64,000 nt of DNA from Nigrospora sphaerica. Taxonomy: Eukaryota; Ascomycota; Sordariomycetes; Amphisphaeriales; Apiosporaceae. This document shows positions 9,667-21,973 of this stretch, piece by piece; the first letter of the stretch is position 1; the number at the start of each line of letters is the position of its first letter. The notes below the pieces were generated by a model. The model saw nothing but the letters and a program-made list of their open reading frames with translations, was not told where the DNA came from and searched no databases. Location: the NCBI GenBank assembly GCA_018287875.1, contig JAGVVL010000017.1:2480001-2544000 (forward strand), in the 5' to 3' direction. The translations under genes and the position numbers were made by a program.

Positions 9667-12203
9667 TTACCACGTTTTCGGCCCAAATGTCTCACCCTCC
9701 GATACCGTTTTGAGCACGGCCGCGTAGGTAGCGTCCTGTAGACTGGTTAGCACAGCTCCCACGGTGTCAGAACGGCCAACGACTTACCAATGTGTTGAAT
9801 ACGTCAACGTTGCCCCACCACTGCGGGATCGTCACATTTGGCAGCGTGATGGCGAAGAATATGACAATGGTCGAGACGATGAGGCCGGCGTCCAGGCCGG
9901 CGGCCGTGATGTAGTTGTACGTGCCCCACCAGCCGTTGAAGCGCTTCTTAACGTAGTGGTTGAAGAGCAGGCCGAAGATGGCCCACGACCAGAAGCTGAG
10001 CGGCGTCGCTGGGGGCAGCCACGCCATGGCGCCCAGCATGATGGGGGCATTCAGGTGGCGGGCGAAGCCGAGGCCGACTTTCCGCGTCATGACCCAGAGG
10101 ATGAGGGGGAGCGAGGCCCCGATCAGCCAAAACCAGTTAAAGTTGGCGTAGATGGACCCGGCCCCGAACATACGCTGCGGCCCTATCACGCCCCACACGA
10201 TCGAGGACGAGAAGAAAGCCCGGCCGTTGGGGCAGCTGAAGTGCGCAGCTTGGGTGCTGAAGGACTGTTAGTGAACGGCAGAGGCCGAGACCCAGAGGCC
10301 AGACTTACGTGGCGCAGACATTGGGGATGTTACCCAGGGTCCAGTTCATGACGGCAATCTGAACGAACACGGCCCATACCGAGGCGACCACCTGGCACCA
10401 GAAGGTGGTCTTGGGCGGTATTTTCATGTAGTGGGCCAGCTTGAGATCAGCACTGTACGTCTGGGCCTGGCCGAGCGTGATGGTGCTGAAGACCTTGAAG
10501 ATCATGACGCCGATGGGCTTTCCGGGGATCATGAAGCCCGCCAAAAACGGCGAAAGTACATTGAGGGACAGCATGATGTTGGAGATGGCCAGGATCATGC
10601 ACGTCGGAACGACAAAGACCATGCCCAGGATGACCGAGACGAAGAACGCCCACCACGGTAACTGCGAGTCGAAGCCCAGGGCCGTGCCCAGACCGAGGGC
10701 GACAGAGATCAAGAAGAGACCGACGTACCACCAATCGGGGGCCTCGGGGTACTTTTGCATCAGCTTCAGGTGTATGTCGGGTTCTTGGTTGCGCGCCGTC
10801 TTGTACCGGTACCAGATCTCCTTTCCATGGTAGAGCCCGACGTGGACCAGCGATGCAGTCAACGCGGCGAAGGAGAGGCCATAATTCAGGGCAAAAGTTG
10901 GCGCGAGAAACAGTGGCGAGTACTCCTTGTACTTGGAGAGGTTGAACGAAAAGTCATCGCCCAGAATCCGACTCACGTTGTATTTGTTTTGGGTGTTGTC
11001 GTAGGTTTGGCTCGTCACCAAAGGCAAGTATTCGGAATAGATGGCCCCGGTGTAAGTGATGCCGATGGTTGTCAGGATGACGAAAACGAAGAGGCCAATT
11101 AGGGTATTGATGTGAGAATGCGTGGGCGACAAAAGGGGGTCTCCCAGGTACGCCGTTACATAAGTCCAGTCAAAGGTAATGGGGAGTAGACTCAGGCCGG
11201 TAAAGCCGCCAAACAGCTGATTGAGCACGACGTTGTCGGGCCGTATCCACGTGACAAAAGCAAAGACGGAGAGGCCCTGCCACAGGACACCGGGTATCCA
11301 GTAGTAGCAGAACATGCCGAGCAGCACGTAGAAGAAGTACCGGTACCGGCTGATGGTCCAGCCGTTGGAACTCGCGGAATCGCTTTTGCTCTTGTCGTGG
11401 AGGGCATAGAACAGGGACGTGTTAGAAAACTGGCCAGGCCACATCATGGCGGACGGCCAGACCAGGAAGCGCCGGAACATGCCGGCCAGGCTGATGCCGA
11501 TGAGCTGCGAACTGAGCGTGAAGAGGATGGAGAAGCCCCATCCCAGGTTCACGTCGTAGAAGGGCTTCCCCTGCAGCGCAAGCAAGGCGTCGGTGCTGTA
11601 GGCGTAGGAAATGGACACGTTGGACATGAGGACGATGACGACGTGCTCCTTGATGGTGAAGGGTCCCGTGTTGAAAGTCCAGCGGACGCCGAAAGTGTGG
11701 AAGACTCTCGTGGGGACCACCTTGGCCCAGAGACAGCCGATGGGGAAGACAAGCAGCTGGATGACAATGGCGGGGAAGTTGATGGCCGGGCTTCGCATGC
11801 TCAGGAACATGTTGAGGCCGCTCCCGATCGTGACGAAGATCATTCCGAGGATCCAGGCGCGGACCGTATTGGCGACCTCGCCGCCATCGGTGCTGCGGAC
11901 GGCGGCGCGTACTTCCTCGTAGGGCGAGTCTTGGGTGAAAAGCGCATCAGCCTCCAAGATCTCGGTGGTTTTTCCGTCACGGACGGCCTTCTTGACGGCG
12001 TCGAGCGTCCCGAGCGGCAGGTTGGGGTCCCACTGGTGATCGCGGAGGACCTTGGAGAGATCCTCGGCCGCTTCCGAGACGTTGGGCCCGGCACCGGCTG
12101 TCTCTGGCTTCTCTGGGTCACCAGAGCTGCGACCCGAGGACCCGGTGGACGGGACGGCGATAGAATGGGCAGCGGCCGGCCCCGATTTGAAGGGGTGCTT
12201 CAT
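9667..12203 (-). CDS. OPT-family oligopeptide transporter
   Basis: Three exons: 12203-10309, 10256-9788 and 9735-9667; both introns are 52 bases with GTAAGT donors. The product is 810 residues, normal for the family. The start is the first ATG in frame (MKHPFKSG); the frame extends up to a TTG only. After a polar N-terminus (about 1-90) comes the OPT signature SPYEEVRAAVRSTD, then many hydrophobic spans (about 14-16) to the end. Family landmarks include the first span GLNMFLSMRSPAINFP and the loop HYMKIPPK, the counterpart of the KIPPR motif, followed by the WTLGNIPNVC block and the final TFGPKTW. OPT proteins are proton-coupled plasma-membrane importers of tetra- and pentapeptides, glutathione or metal-peptide complexes; the substrate here is not determinable. 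The last exon adds only 22 residues. Confidence 0.95.
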
Positions 12204-12960
12204 CTTGGACAACTCTACGCCGGATTCCAGAGGCCCACGGAAAGTAGGTAGGTTGGCTTGACGGTAGAAGAGCTGGCTGCACGAGGGCGGCGGACCTGTC
12301 AACCGTCAAATGGGACACGTCGAGGCCGCGGGTTTTGCCTTACCCCTCGCTCGAAAGGGTGTACGGCGCATGCAACGTCCCATATCGGCAGAGCCAACAA
12401 GCACCGGAGGGTCGGCACAGCACTGGAGGGTCGGCACCGGACCCGAAACAGCCGTCACCTATCTCTATCTCCCATCCCTCCCAAGCGATACTTCCCCCGG
12501 CCCCGACTCCACATCCCCAGGGTGTTATTGATGGAGCGGGCTGGACACCTTCCCACTCGGGTCTGGTGATGGGACGATGAGGGTGAAGGATAGGCGAAGC
12601 GGCCGGTGTATCCCATGTCCCCTCCATCTATGCAAGTCCCCACATCGCCCACGAGATAAGCACCATTGCCACGCCGCCAGTGTCATTGGCGAAAGCTTCG
12701 CCGCACGCCCAACAACGCAGGCGAAGGCCGAGGCAAGGGCGACCACTGACCAATGACCCCGCATTTCGCAGGGCACCCATGCTTCGGATTTCTCGGCCGG
12801 CGCACGATAAAACCTCGCGGGTCAGTTGATTTACACTCGGAGAGGGAGAGGGAGAGTGGTGAAGAGAGAGGGGGGGGAGGGGAGGGAGATTTCGCTTGCG
12901 AACGGCGGGCGACAGCAACCATCCAGCTTTGCGACGAAGCATTTCACGATGCTTGGGACG
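12204..12960. promoter_or_regulatory. Putative promoter region of the OPT transporter gene
   Basis: This stretch lies directly upstream of the minus-strand OPT start. It contains a purine-rich tract on the plus strand (12837-12890, GGAGAGGGAGAGGG then GAGAGAGGGGGGGAGG), that is, a pyrimidine tract on the gene's sense strand, of the kind common in filamentous-fungal promoters. A short direct repeat, GGAGGGTCGGCAC, occurs at 12405-12436. No coding exon is supported. Confidence 0.35.
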
Positions 12961-15900
12961 TCGTGCCGACTACCCTAAGTAGGTAGGTACATGTAGTAAT
13001 CTAGGCTACGTGCTTGTGCAACATTCCCCCACCCCCGCCTTGAACTGCGCCAAGGCCAAGCTACGGATTGGCGCCATGTCGGAACGCACCCTATCATTCA
13101 TGCCGTCCGAAATTCTAGGTTCTGTCCCACCGATAACCGCGGCTATTGCTACATCTCTGATACCGACGTACCCAACATAGGTAACTATGTACTTTACTTA
13201 GATCTGATATCCTATCGTCTCACTTCTAACCCTGGCGTTTTGGACGTCATGTGACAGGCGAGCCGTTCAATCGCCCCGTTCGGCCCTGGCAGAAGCGATT
13301 GTGCAGTCCGAACTGACCCCGTTTATCCGCTGGCTTTCTTTTTGATCTCATTCGTGCTGGAGCATTTATTCATACTATCAAACAACAGACTCAATCTTAT
13401 GCAACTAATCTCCCGACCCGTCGGATGCGCATAGGGTATAGCTGGTGACCCTTTGCAACTCATCATTCTCAATTCGGCATCTGTTTGGCTCTCTCCTTGG
13501 AACGAAATTGATAACGACGACCCTATAGCTCCGGTCGTGGTCTTGTTTTCTTTCTCCAAGAGCTTTTTAGGACAACTGTATAACATCACGAAATAGAAGA
13601 GCAATTTGGAAGAGCCCTTGCACAGCTTTTCACCACATAATGTTTCAATGCGCCCTCTTCCGCTGTGGATTCGATACCACATTACATTCATCAGGGGTCA
13701 ACATGATTCGAAGAGGCATCGGGGTCGTCCTGCTTCTGCTAACCCAAGTTATTTGTTGTCCACCATCGGGTTCACTGGCCCAACGCGCTGGTTTCTAAAC
13801 AATATCATGTTTAACCACTTATGCGGTCCCTCGTCACAGGATCCTCTCATAGCCTCGCCTATCCCGCCTCATTTAGTATTGGCCGAAACTCCGTACCATG
13901 GAGTTATGACATTCATTAATCTAAAGATACCTCAGGATGCTATTCATCCATATCCAGATGGTGCTGTGACAACTCGCGAGAAGAGTCGCGCTGTGTAATT
14001 ACCAGCAATTTAACTTTTGACCCAATGGGAGATGAGCCAGCATTTTTCTGGTTTTCTATGGCCCCAAAAGCAAGCCCTACATTCGCCCAATCGTCATTCT
14101 TCCCGTACTCTCCCATCGACAGACGTGACCCATTGGAAGCGCCTGATGCGTACCCCGGTAAGGAATGACGTTCATTACAGCAGGAGCATTGCTGCGACCA
14201 CGTGGATAAAGATCAACCAGAAGGAGGCAGGGCGAATACGAAAAATATAAGGAGACATTATGAGCGACGAGATGTATTGACCGACTTTGCGATATGGCCT
14301 GCCTTCAGAGAGCAACCGTCCAAAAGTCGCTTATGGATAATCACAACGGCGGGCAATGGAACCAAGACCCCATGGTAAGCATTTGTGAGGAAAATCGATG
14401 GCTTTCTCCCTCTGCCGAAAAAACCCGGACAGCAGTTTGAACCCCTGAAACTCTAGGACCAATTTTTAGTTTTTTGAGGTGGGTACTGCTTGTAGCTTTT
14501 TCTGATAAATGCGATACTCTGGGTAGCATATTAAGGCTATTGGAGATAGCACCAAAGATGTAACCTGGGAGTATAGTCAATAAAGGGCACGTAATGCTAT
14601 CAAAGCTCTGGAGAGGTGGTGCGTAGGGATAAAGGCTGAACAGTATTAATGTCTCTCCCTTTTCTCTTTCGTTTAGCCCGGGTTTCCTACCTTTTATATC
14701 CGGCTTTCGTTTTCCCTCTGCCTTGCCAATTTCCTGTCAAGGTCCCTACCCTGTATGACTCTTTCTCCTGGTCTGAGCCCTTCCTCCACTCATAAATATG
14801 ATCTTCTAAGTAGCAGGTTCTCTAATCTTTCTAAGCTAGCACCCAGCCAACAAAGAAGGCATCGTCTCACAAGCTGCCAGTTCCGTAATGCTTTTGTCGA
14901 GGAGTCTGGCGTGAGCTCCAGCCTAGGCCCATAACCTCGCGGTAAATCACCTGGTGGAGCTGGAGCCTCCAAGGTTGAGGATCGCTACGACATCGCAATG
15001 GGTCCCGCAAACTTGGACTAAACATAACTACGGCCGTTGCAAGCATTGCCGACACCGGGGTTTATAAGACCGTGCTGCCCACCCTATTGCAATCAGGCCC
15101 ATGATGCACTTACTAGGTCTCCTTTGGCTTGCTAATTAGTAAGTGTTCGCGAAGAATTCGGTTTGTGGGAAGCCGTTTAGATATCTGACAACATATATCA
15201 GCAGGTTCACGACTAGTCGCTACGTCGCTAGTATCCTTCGAAGTGAAGCACTGAGTCATGTGCCCTTCATTTTGATAGCAACTTAAATTATGGTACTAAC
15301 ACCCGAGGAAAGGCGACTCATTACTTCAATGTCAATGTGAGAGTCTTTATTCCGTCTTTCAGTTTGCTGGCCTTACGATCACTTGTGCTTTTGAACAACT
15401 ACCGCTTTACAGGTTTTGGTGCTATAGAATACAGAAAACTTCAGGAATTGGTTCAGATATAATCAAGATATGAGCGAAATATTACAATGTCTACATGATC
15501 GTCACGGTCTGATGGTTACAGATGAGATATCTCTCCTATGTCTTGGCATCTTGACGCAGGCGTCGGAAAAGGCAGATAGGAGTATAGGCCACTGCGGGCA
15601 CCAGGCACTGCCGAGGTTCTAGCGGTATTAGTTGGAGGTAGGAATCATTACTCACCCCATTTCCTCGTTCTAGACTAGGTCGCTTCCAAGTATCGCCCAG
15701 ATCTCTGATGCTGCTGCTTTGCAATGAATCTTTGCAGACTATCCATGGAAAATGTCCCTAACTGAATCGTTTGTCTCCAGCCTGGTGATCCCTGTAAGAC
15801 TTAACCGCTCCGTCCTCGTGGAGTTACTAAGCATGGACAGCGGTTGATGACCTTTTTGTAACCGGAATGTAAGATAGAGCCTGTTGACAGGAAGCATAGA

Positions 15901-17191
15901 ATATCAACTAATAATTACAACGTCCCATTGTGCTACAATCATTCTTTCACATTTAAGTCACTGAAGCTCTGCGAAATCCGCTTGGGTCCGCTGTTCATAT
16001 CACACACTGAGTTTACGAAGGCTAAAGTTATGGAAAAAGGTCCCAACTAGCTTGAACAAAGAAGTGCTGAGAACAATTGAGGAGACCTTCTGTTGGATGT
16101 GTGGGAAGATGGGTCTCGATCTCCACCCTAGCAAGCATCTCGTCTGTATATAAGTGAGTCTCCTCCCTCCTCTGGTCCTTGCTTTCTCTCTTCTTCCTAA
16201 TATTCAATCCAGCCATCTTCTTTGAACACTTTCAACCACTATTTCCTAGAGGAAAAAAGTGAGTTATTAGGTTTCGATTTTCACGTAGTAGCTACCGCGG
16301 ATCCATGTACGCGGCCTTTCGGGCTCTTTGAAAAGGCCCGAGTGGTCGTGTGGTAACCATTAGGTGATAGGAGGTCTAGAAAAGGACGAGGGAGCAAGAG
16401 ATCATAATATCACTCTGTTAACCCCCGCTGGACAGAGACAAACCCCCTGAAAAGTTTTATGCATATGTCATTTCCTTTGAAGTCGCCACAGAATACGGAG
16501 ACTGTATCGGTGAAATCCACAAGGTTCACATTAGCGAGTTTCCTCTCATTGTTTTGTTTGCACTCGAACGGTTCTTCTAATCATATTCAGCCCTGACTTT
16601 GCAATAAGCAGCACTCGGCACCCGAGTTGGTGAAACAAATAGTTAACAATGGGTCCCGGTTACGAGAGGAGCCACCGCCGAGATACTATGGCTCAGGACC
16701 CTTCTTGAATTACATAAAACGGCGTGAGTGTGCCATTATACTAGTGTTTTTAAACGTGGGCGACATACGTCGAGATGAATTTGACCAAAAGCTACTATAA
16801 CAGGGATAGAAAAGATTGATGGCATTTATAGTGCAGTCATAATTTAATATATATAGTACAGACATTACAGCCTGCCTTACGCTTAAACACGTCTACTTTC
16901 AAGGTCACCAGCACACCGTAAGCGACCATGGGGCCCACCTTCATTAACGCCTATGCCATCTTCGCAAAATGAATATGGATAGAGAGAACTACTTGGTGAT
17001 TCTGTTGCGAAGGATGTGGTAGAGGTTTGCGATGCCATACACTGCCTCTTCGCAGTACTAATAAGACAGAAGAAGCGGCGGAGAAGGAGCCGAAAAAAAT
17101 ACAGGTAACCTATGCAAGCGGACAACTAAGCAGTACTCCTTAGTTTATATAAAGCTCACCCTGTTTCATATGTTTTTCTAGAATAGGCTGT

Positions 17192-17252
17192 AAACTCACT
17201 CACCGGTTAGCGCACCACCCCTATTACCGCGCCAAATTCCCACCAAAATCAG
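17192..17252 (+). repeat. Left terminal inverted repeat
   Basis: Reads from AAACTCACTCACCGG to CACCAAAATCAGG; its reverse complement matches 17848-17908 with a few substitutions and one indel. Confidence 0.7.
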
Positions 17253-17531
17253 GGCAACGAAAAGACGACGAAGATAAAGAAAAATAGGAAAAATAAAACG
17301 TCTTTAACTTAATTAAAGCCTGAGAGGATGAATATAAGAGTGCTTTTTCACTCTATTTTTAAAGAAGAAATCGTAAAAGTAGACTTCATAGAAAACATAT
17401 AGAAAAGGTATTTAACGAAGTTCATACTTAAATATCTCGTCGAATTTTTTTTTAAAAAACATATTTTAACACTTATAATCTTTACCGTCTTTGAATTCAG
17501 ACACCAAATATGTGTATATATATATATGCCT

Positions 17532-17655
17532 TTTGATGCGTGCCACCACGGGGGGGACAATAACCTAGTCTGCTGAACTGGATACCGTGGACATACATAG
17601 GCTATTAAGAACAGGATCTGTCAACTGGCAGGTCCCCTACCTTTTACGCATCAAA
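17532..17655. mobile_element. Small MITE-like element, copy 1
   Basis: A 124-base unit bounded by perfect 10-base inverted ends, TTTGATGCGT at 17532-17541 and ACGCATCAAA at 17646-17655. It carries no frame. An almost identical copy starts 29 bases downstream. Confidence 0.6.
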
Positions 17656-17684
17656 GGCGATGTTCATTCTCCGTGTCCCCGGCA

Positions 17685-17806
17685 TTTGATGCGTGCCACC
17701 ACGGGGGGGACAATAACCTAGTCTGCTAAACTGGATACCGTGGACATACATGGGCTATTAAGAACAGGATCTGTCAACTGGCAGGTCCCCTACCTTTTAC
17801 ACATCA
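17685..17806. mobile_element. Small MITE-like element, copy 2
   Basis: A near-identical, same-orientation copy of 17532-17655. It starts TTTGATGCGT and ends ACACATCA. The differences seen are all transitions: one in GCTGAACT/GCTAAACT, one in ACATAGG/ACATGGG and one in the terminal repeat. Two of the three change CpA to TpA on one strand, the preferred RIP context. Confidence 0.6.
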
Positions 17807-17847
17807 CCTTTATATAAATATTGTGAGTTCTAACCCCTCCTTTCCCC

Positions 17848-17908
17848 CGATTTTGGTGGGAAAATTGGCGCGGTGATAGGGGTAGTGCGCTGACCGGTGG
17901 GTGAGCTT
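17848..17908 (-). repeat. Right terminal inverted repeat
   Basis: Reads from CCGATTTTGGTGGG to GGTGGGTGAGCTTT. Most differences from the left arm are G/A or C/T transitions, as expected after RIP. Confidence 0.7.
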
Positions 17909-20850
17909 TAATTTTGATTTCTTTAGCTAAGCTACTAATTGAACGATGACAATGCGTTCTAGTAGGAGCTACATACTCAGCAGCACCTACTTTGAATGGG
18001 CAGGTCACATAAGATATCCTAATTTGATGTACTGTGCTATAAAATCTAGATGTGAAGTTCACCTAAAAAGTGCATGAAGTAAAATGTGATCTTCTATTAG
18101 GTTGTCATAGCATCCATAGTCTAACAGGTTATGGAATGTCATGGTCCATTACTGTTACTTTAGATTGTGTTTATCACGACGAGTTGAAATTATTGTTGCT
18201 ATTATGCTCTACTACATGAAACCTGGGCGCCAACACCATAAATTGTACAGATGGCATACAGTAGAGTTTTGAAGACGTAATACAGCCTGGTTGAGTTGCC
18301 ACGGGCACCACCTTGTACTCACTGATGTTCCCTCTATTCCATGTGAATCAGCTACCGGCCGTACTTTTCGAATATCTATCATTTTGAATACACTGCCTCC
18401 AGAGTTACGAATACGACTTGAGCCCTGAAACGGGGCACATGGGCGTAAGAGGTAGTTACCCTGTAAAAAGTCATAAGAGGTCAGGCCAAGTTATGCCTCC
18501 ATAATCGATTTCTATGCTGACCACTGTATTTGTCTAAGCTGACAAAGCTTTCCCACCGTTTGTGAATCGGCCTTTCCGGAGATAACTTCAGTTTTCTGGT
18601 TGGGACCGCGCCCAAGCCAAGCAAAGGACTTAACCATCAAGCACCAGTACCCGCTTCTGCTGACTATTGACTTAATAGTCATTCGAGAGCCACACAGCAA
18701 AGCAGTGTACCCACCTCCACTGGACTTCAATATAATACCTATCTACTTCTCAACACGTTGGTCCCACTGTCCAAATTATTGGATAAACAGTTCCAGGCAG
18801 CAGAAACTCCCGAGCTCACCGGAACGCCGAGCCAGATTTGCAATACGGCCGAGATAGCATGGCACCTCTTGTTCCCTACCCTGTCGACGGGCTACCATGG
18901 CCATCTTGGCTTCTTTGGTCCGGCGCCCGACGACCTAGGGCCATCCTGGCAGACCCATTCATGGTCACAAAGATCACCCCCCTAGTTGTAGATGCTTAAG
19001 GGGGACCGAGACTGGCTACGCTCCACTTGTGGCGGATCACCAGATTGACAGGTGGCTGTCCTCATGACCGCCCTGATAAGTTCCCTATCCACCGGCCCCG
19101 ACGAGGGCCCGGCCGTCGTGAGAATGTGGCGAAGGACGTGCAGTGCGATGACAGGCGGACGGTGCTGAGTCCCTGGGTACCCGTTTCCAACATTGGGCCC
19201 TAGCGTGGGCGTGAGTCTAGACGCAGCACCGCCTCGCCCAACGAAGGGCGATCCCCGACGGGCCATGGCCACGACCTGGCTAGGCTTGTCCCGTAGGATC
19301 CGGCCTGTCATTCGTACGCCCCCTCCTCCTCTCGGGGCACACCCATATAGTTGGCCCATTAAGAGGCCATGCCCTTTTGTGAACATCACCAAGCCAGGGA
19401 GAGGAATGGGGACGTGTTTTTGAGGCAGGTGTGCATGGCGGAACGGGTGAGGGCGCCGTCGCCGCGGTATCATCAACATCCCACCGCCAACATGGCCAGT
19501 CCCGCTGCCGTAAAGAGCGGATCGTCCAGAACGGGAAGGCCAGAAGCGAGCACGCCATTCCATAATTCGCTACCGAGCAAGACCCCTTGTTAATATTGGA
19601 CTTAATTTGCCTAGGGGTTGGCAGCAAGGAGGAACTTTCTTTTGTCGCCAGAGGGCAAAAGGGGAACCACTGTCCGGCCGGCAACGGGGCACGCCGTGCC
19701 GGCGGACCCACAGCCGCTCGTTGCACACCGTTGCACTGAGACCCTGATTCCCGGTCGCCATACCCAGACTTGCGACAATGCAGGTTCGGCAGTACCGTCC
19801 GGAGTCGTAAGCCGCCGGGTGGCCGTCGGGCGGCCGTTGAGAGTTGGGGGGAAAAGGGGGAGAAAGGCCAGATCGCGACACGCTGTCCCTGTAACCCGCC
19901 CCGATACGGTCATTCGTGTTCGAGACGCACCCATACCAGGGGGCGTGATAGGGCTATAGAGCGGTGTCACTATTGGTATACTGATTTTCTCGTACACCAC
20001 ATCATAGGAATTTGGGTGGTAGAAGGGTCAAAGACTGGAGCGTTGCGGTGTTTCAAGCACGGGTTCCGGCGCTAAAGTTTCAGAGGGCCTTGTTTCGCGT
20101 CCGCCGGGCTGACTTTCCCGCCCTACGCGGGACGATTGGCATCGGGCGGTATAGGCGACGTTATAGGGCCCGTGAGCGGGCGATGGGTGCGCGTAGCGGT
20201 GCGTGCGTGCCATAGCGGGCGCGTTATAGGGGAGCAAGGGTTAGCTGTCAGGAGGCAGAACCCGGCCAAAAGCCCTACGGCGGTGGACGCCGCCCGGCGG
20301 TACTCCGTACGAGGTCGGTATTTTCTGCACTGCCGGGTCAACGTCTCGGTCCGTATTCTTCCGTGCTCTGGCCAGTGCCAAGGGCGGTCGGTTGCATTCG
20401 CGTTTTGTCGGGCGCGTGTTATTGACTTTTCGACGGATCCGCACACCTCACGCACGTTCCGCCTGTTTCTCAAATTAGCAGCAATAGTCTGGCTGCAGGA
20501 CCGTAGGTTTTGGCCGCATGGTCGGGCATGACTTTCGTGTCATTCATTGTCCGCATCGGGAAGCCGGGTAAAAGCGAGCGCGAGGGCGCCTCTTGGGTGG
20601 AACAGACACGTGCTGACGTGTTGCTTGCGTGCAGAACAGAGATTTGCTCTAGCCTGAGGTGGTGCCAAGCTCCGCTTCGTCACCCGTCATCGCAAGGCCG
20701 TACGAAGTATCCATCCCTTTTGTGCCCAGGCCTTTCCTCCTTTCCACTCAATTGACACCGTTTGCGTATACGTGTGTGCCAGCAGTGTCGCCAATCGGCG
20801 CCTGCCGCCTGTGCCGCACGTACGGACCGTACATGCCGTGTAACCCCCCA

Positions 20851-20922
20851 TAGCTGTAGCTGTAACTGTAGCTCTAGCTGTTGCTGTAGCTGTAATTGCC
20901 GCTGTCGCCGTAGTCTGAGCTG
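20851..20922 (+). repeat. Degenerate hexanucleotide repeat (TAGCTG-like, about 12 units)
   Basis: Units run TAGCTG, TAGCTG, TAACTG, TAGCTC, TAGCTG, TTGCTG, TAGCTG and so on, becoming more diverged to the right. In one plus-strand frame the repeat reads as alternating Ser/Cys/Asn. Confidence 0.8.
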
Positions 20923-21954
20923 CCTGGAGTACCGAGTCGTACTGCAGTGCCGTAGGACCGAGCGGGACTGCAGTTAGGTACCGATGGTCGCAAATACCGC
21001 AGCGAGATGGGTGATGGTTAACCGGTGAGGCAAAGCCATGCTCGACGAGCCCTGACGGTGAAGGGCGCTGGCCAGATAGGGCCTTAGGATCGTTTTTGGC
21101 GGCGGGCGCGCGCGCACGCCCACAAGCAATACGTATTCCCCGTTAAACCGTTGCAAATCAGATCGCCTGCCGAGCATCTCCCACACCTAACGGGGGCGGC
21201 GGTGAAGGAGGGGCCAAGCGACATATCCGGTGGCCTCCTCATCCTTGCGGCCGTTCCCCCCCCCCCCCTTCCCCTTGGCCACGAGGCTGTCATGTAACCA
21301 TAGCGCCCTACGGCCGTCCCATGCCCGCGCGAAAGTGGCCCGCCCCCGTCAGGCGTCAGGACTCAAGCGCCGCCCGCGCCCAGCCGCCAGGATCGACGGA
21401 TGGGCTGGTTTCTCTCCGTGGCGCCTCTGTCCGTGTCTGGTTCCGATGCAAGTAAGATGCGTCGTGACAGCCAGAGTCGCCGCGATCTCGGTGTTGCCTC
21501 GAGCCGACCCGGAAGTGTAAAGTAAGGGTATACCAGAGTTCGCTATGCTGTGAATACTGGGCGTCGTATGCAGCCCATCGAGACGAGTGCGGATTGTGCA
21601 CATTCCGTGGTCCGGGTTGGCTGGTAGGCATCTCGTCCGTCGCGTGTAGCCCAAACTTGGCCTATCCAAGGCGCGCACACGCGCGGCGGCCGACTGGCGT
21701 ACCAAAAAACGAGACGGAGGGAAATTCGTGGAGATGAGATGGTGTTGCAGTGCAGGTGGGCCCCGCCCAAGCAGCGACACACGCGCGTGGGTGCCGGCGT
21801 ACGAAGTACAGTACGTGGGTGCCAGAACGACAAGCACGCCTGCGTGAAAGAGAAAACAAGTTCTCAGTCGAGAAGTGGGCCGCGAATTAGGCCGCTCTTC
21901 CTCCCTCCCGCCCGCCGTCTCTTTTGGTCCGTCTCCCGCCGTCAGGAGGCATCA

Positions 21955-21973
21955 GGGGGGGGGGGGGGGGGGG
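21955..21973 (+). repeat. Poly-G tract (19 bases)
   Basis: Uninterrupted run of 19 G between CATCA and TGGCC. Length may be unreliable in sequencing. Confidence 0.9.

Larger units (their letters stand above)
17192..17908. mobile_element. Non-autonomous DNA transposon with about 61-base terminal inverted repeats
   Basis: The left arm (17192-17252) and right arm (17848-17908) are inverted copies, roughly 85-90 percent identical by eye, sharing cores such as ACCGGTTAGCGCACCACCCC and GCGCCAAATT (left) with their complements on the right. The interior is extremely A/T-rich and has no transposase frame. Two copies of a smaller element sit inside it. The superfamily is uncertain: no target duplication was clear. 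A further short match to the right-arm end (AAGCTCACCC) at 17152-17161 suggests the left end may be more complex. Confidence 0.65.
12960..18760. other. AT-rich gene-free island
   Basis: Base composition shifts from G/C-rich to clearly A/T-rich across about 5.8 kb, with stops in every frame and no open frame that has coding bias. The most A/T-rich part is 16700-17530. At least one inverted-repeat DNA element and two small nested copies lie at 17192-17908. The pattern fits a repeat island altered by RIP (C-to-T change in duplicated DNA), but I could not recognise a parent transposase or reverse transcriptase. Confidence 0.6.
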
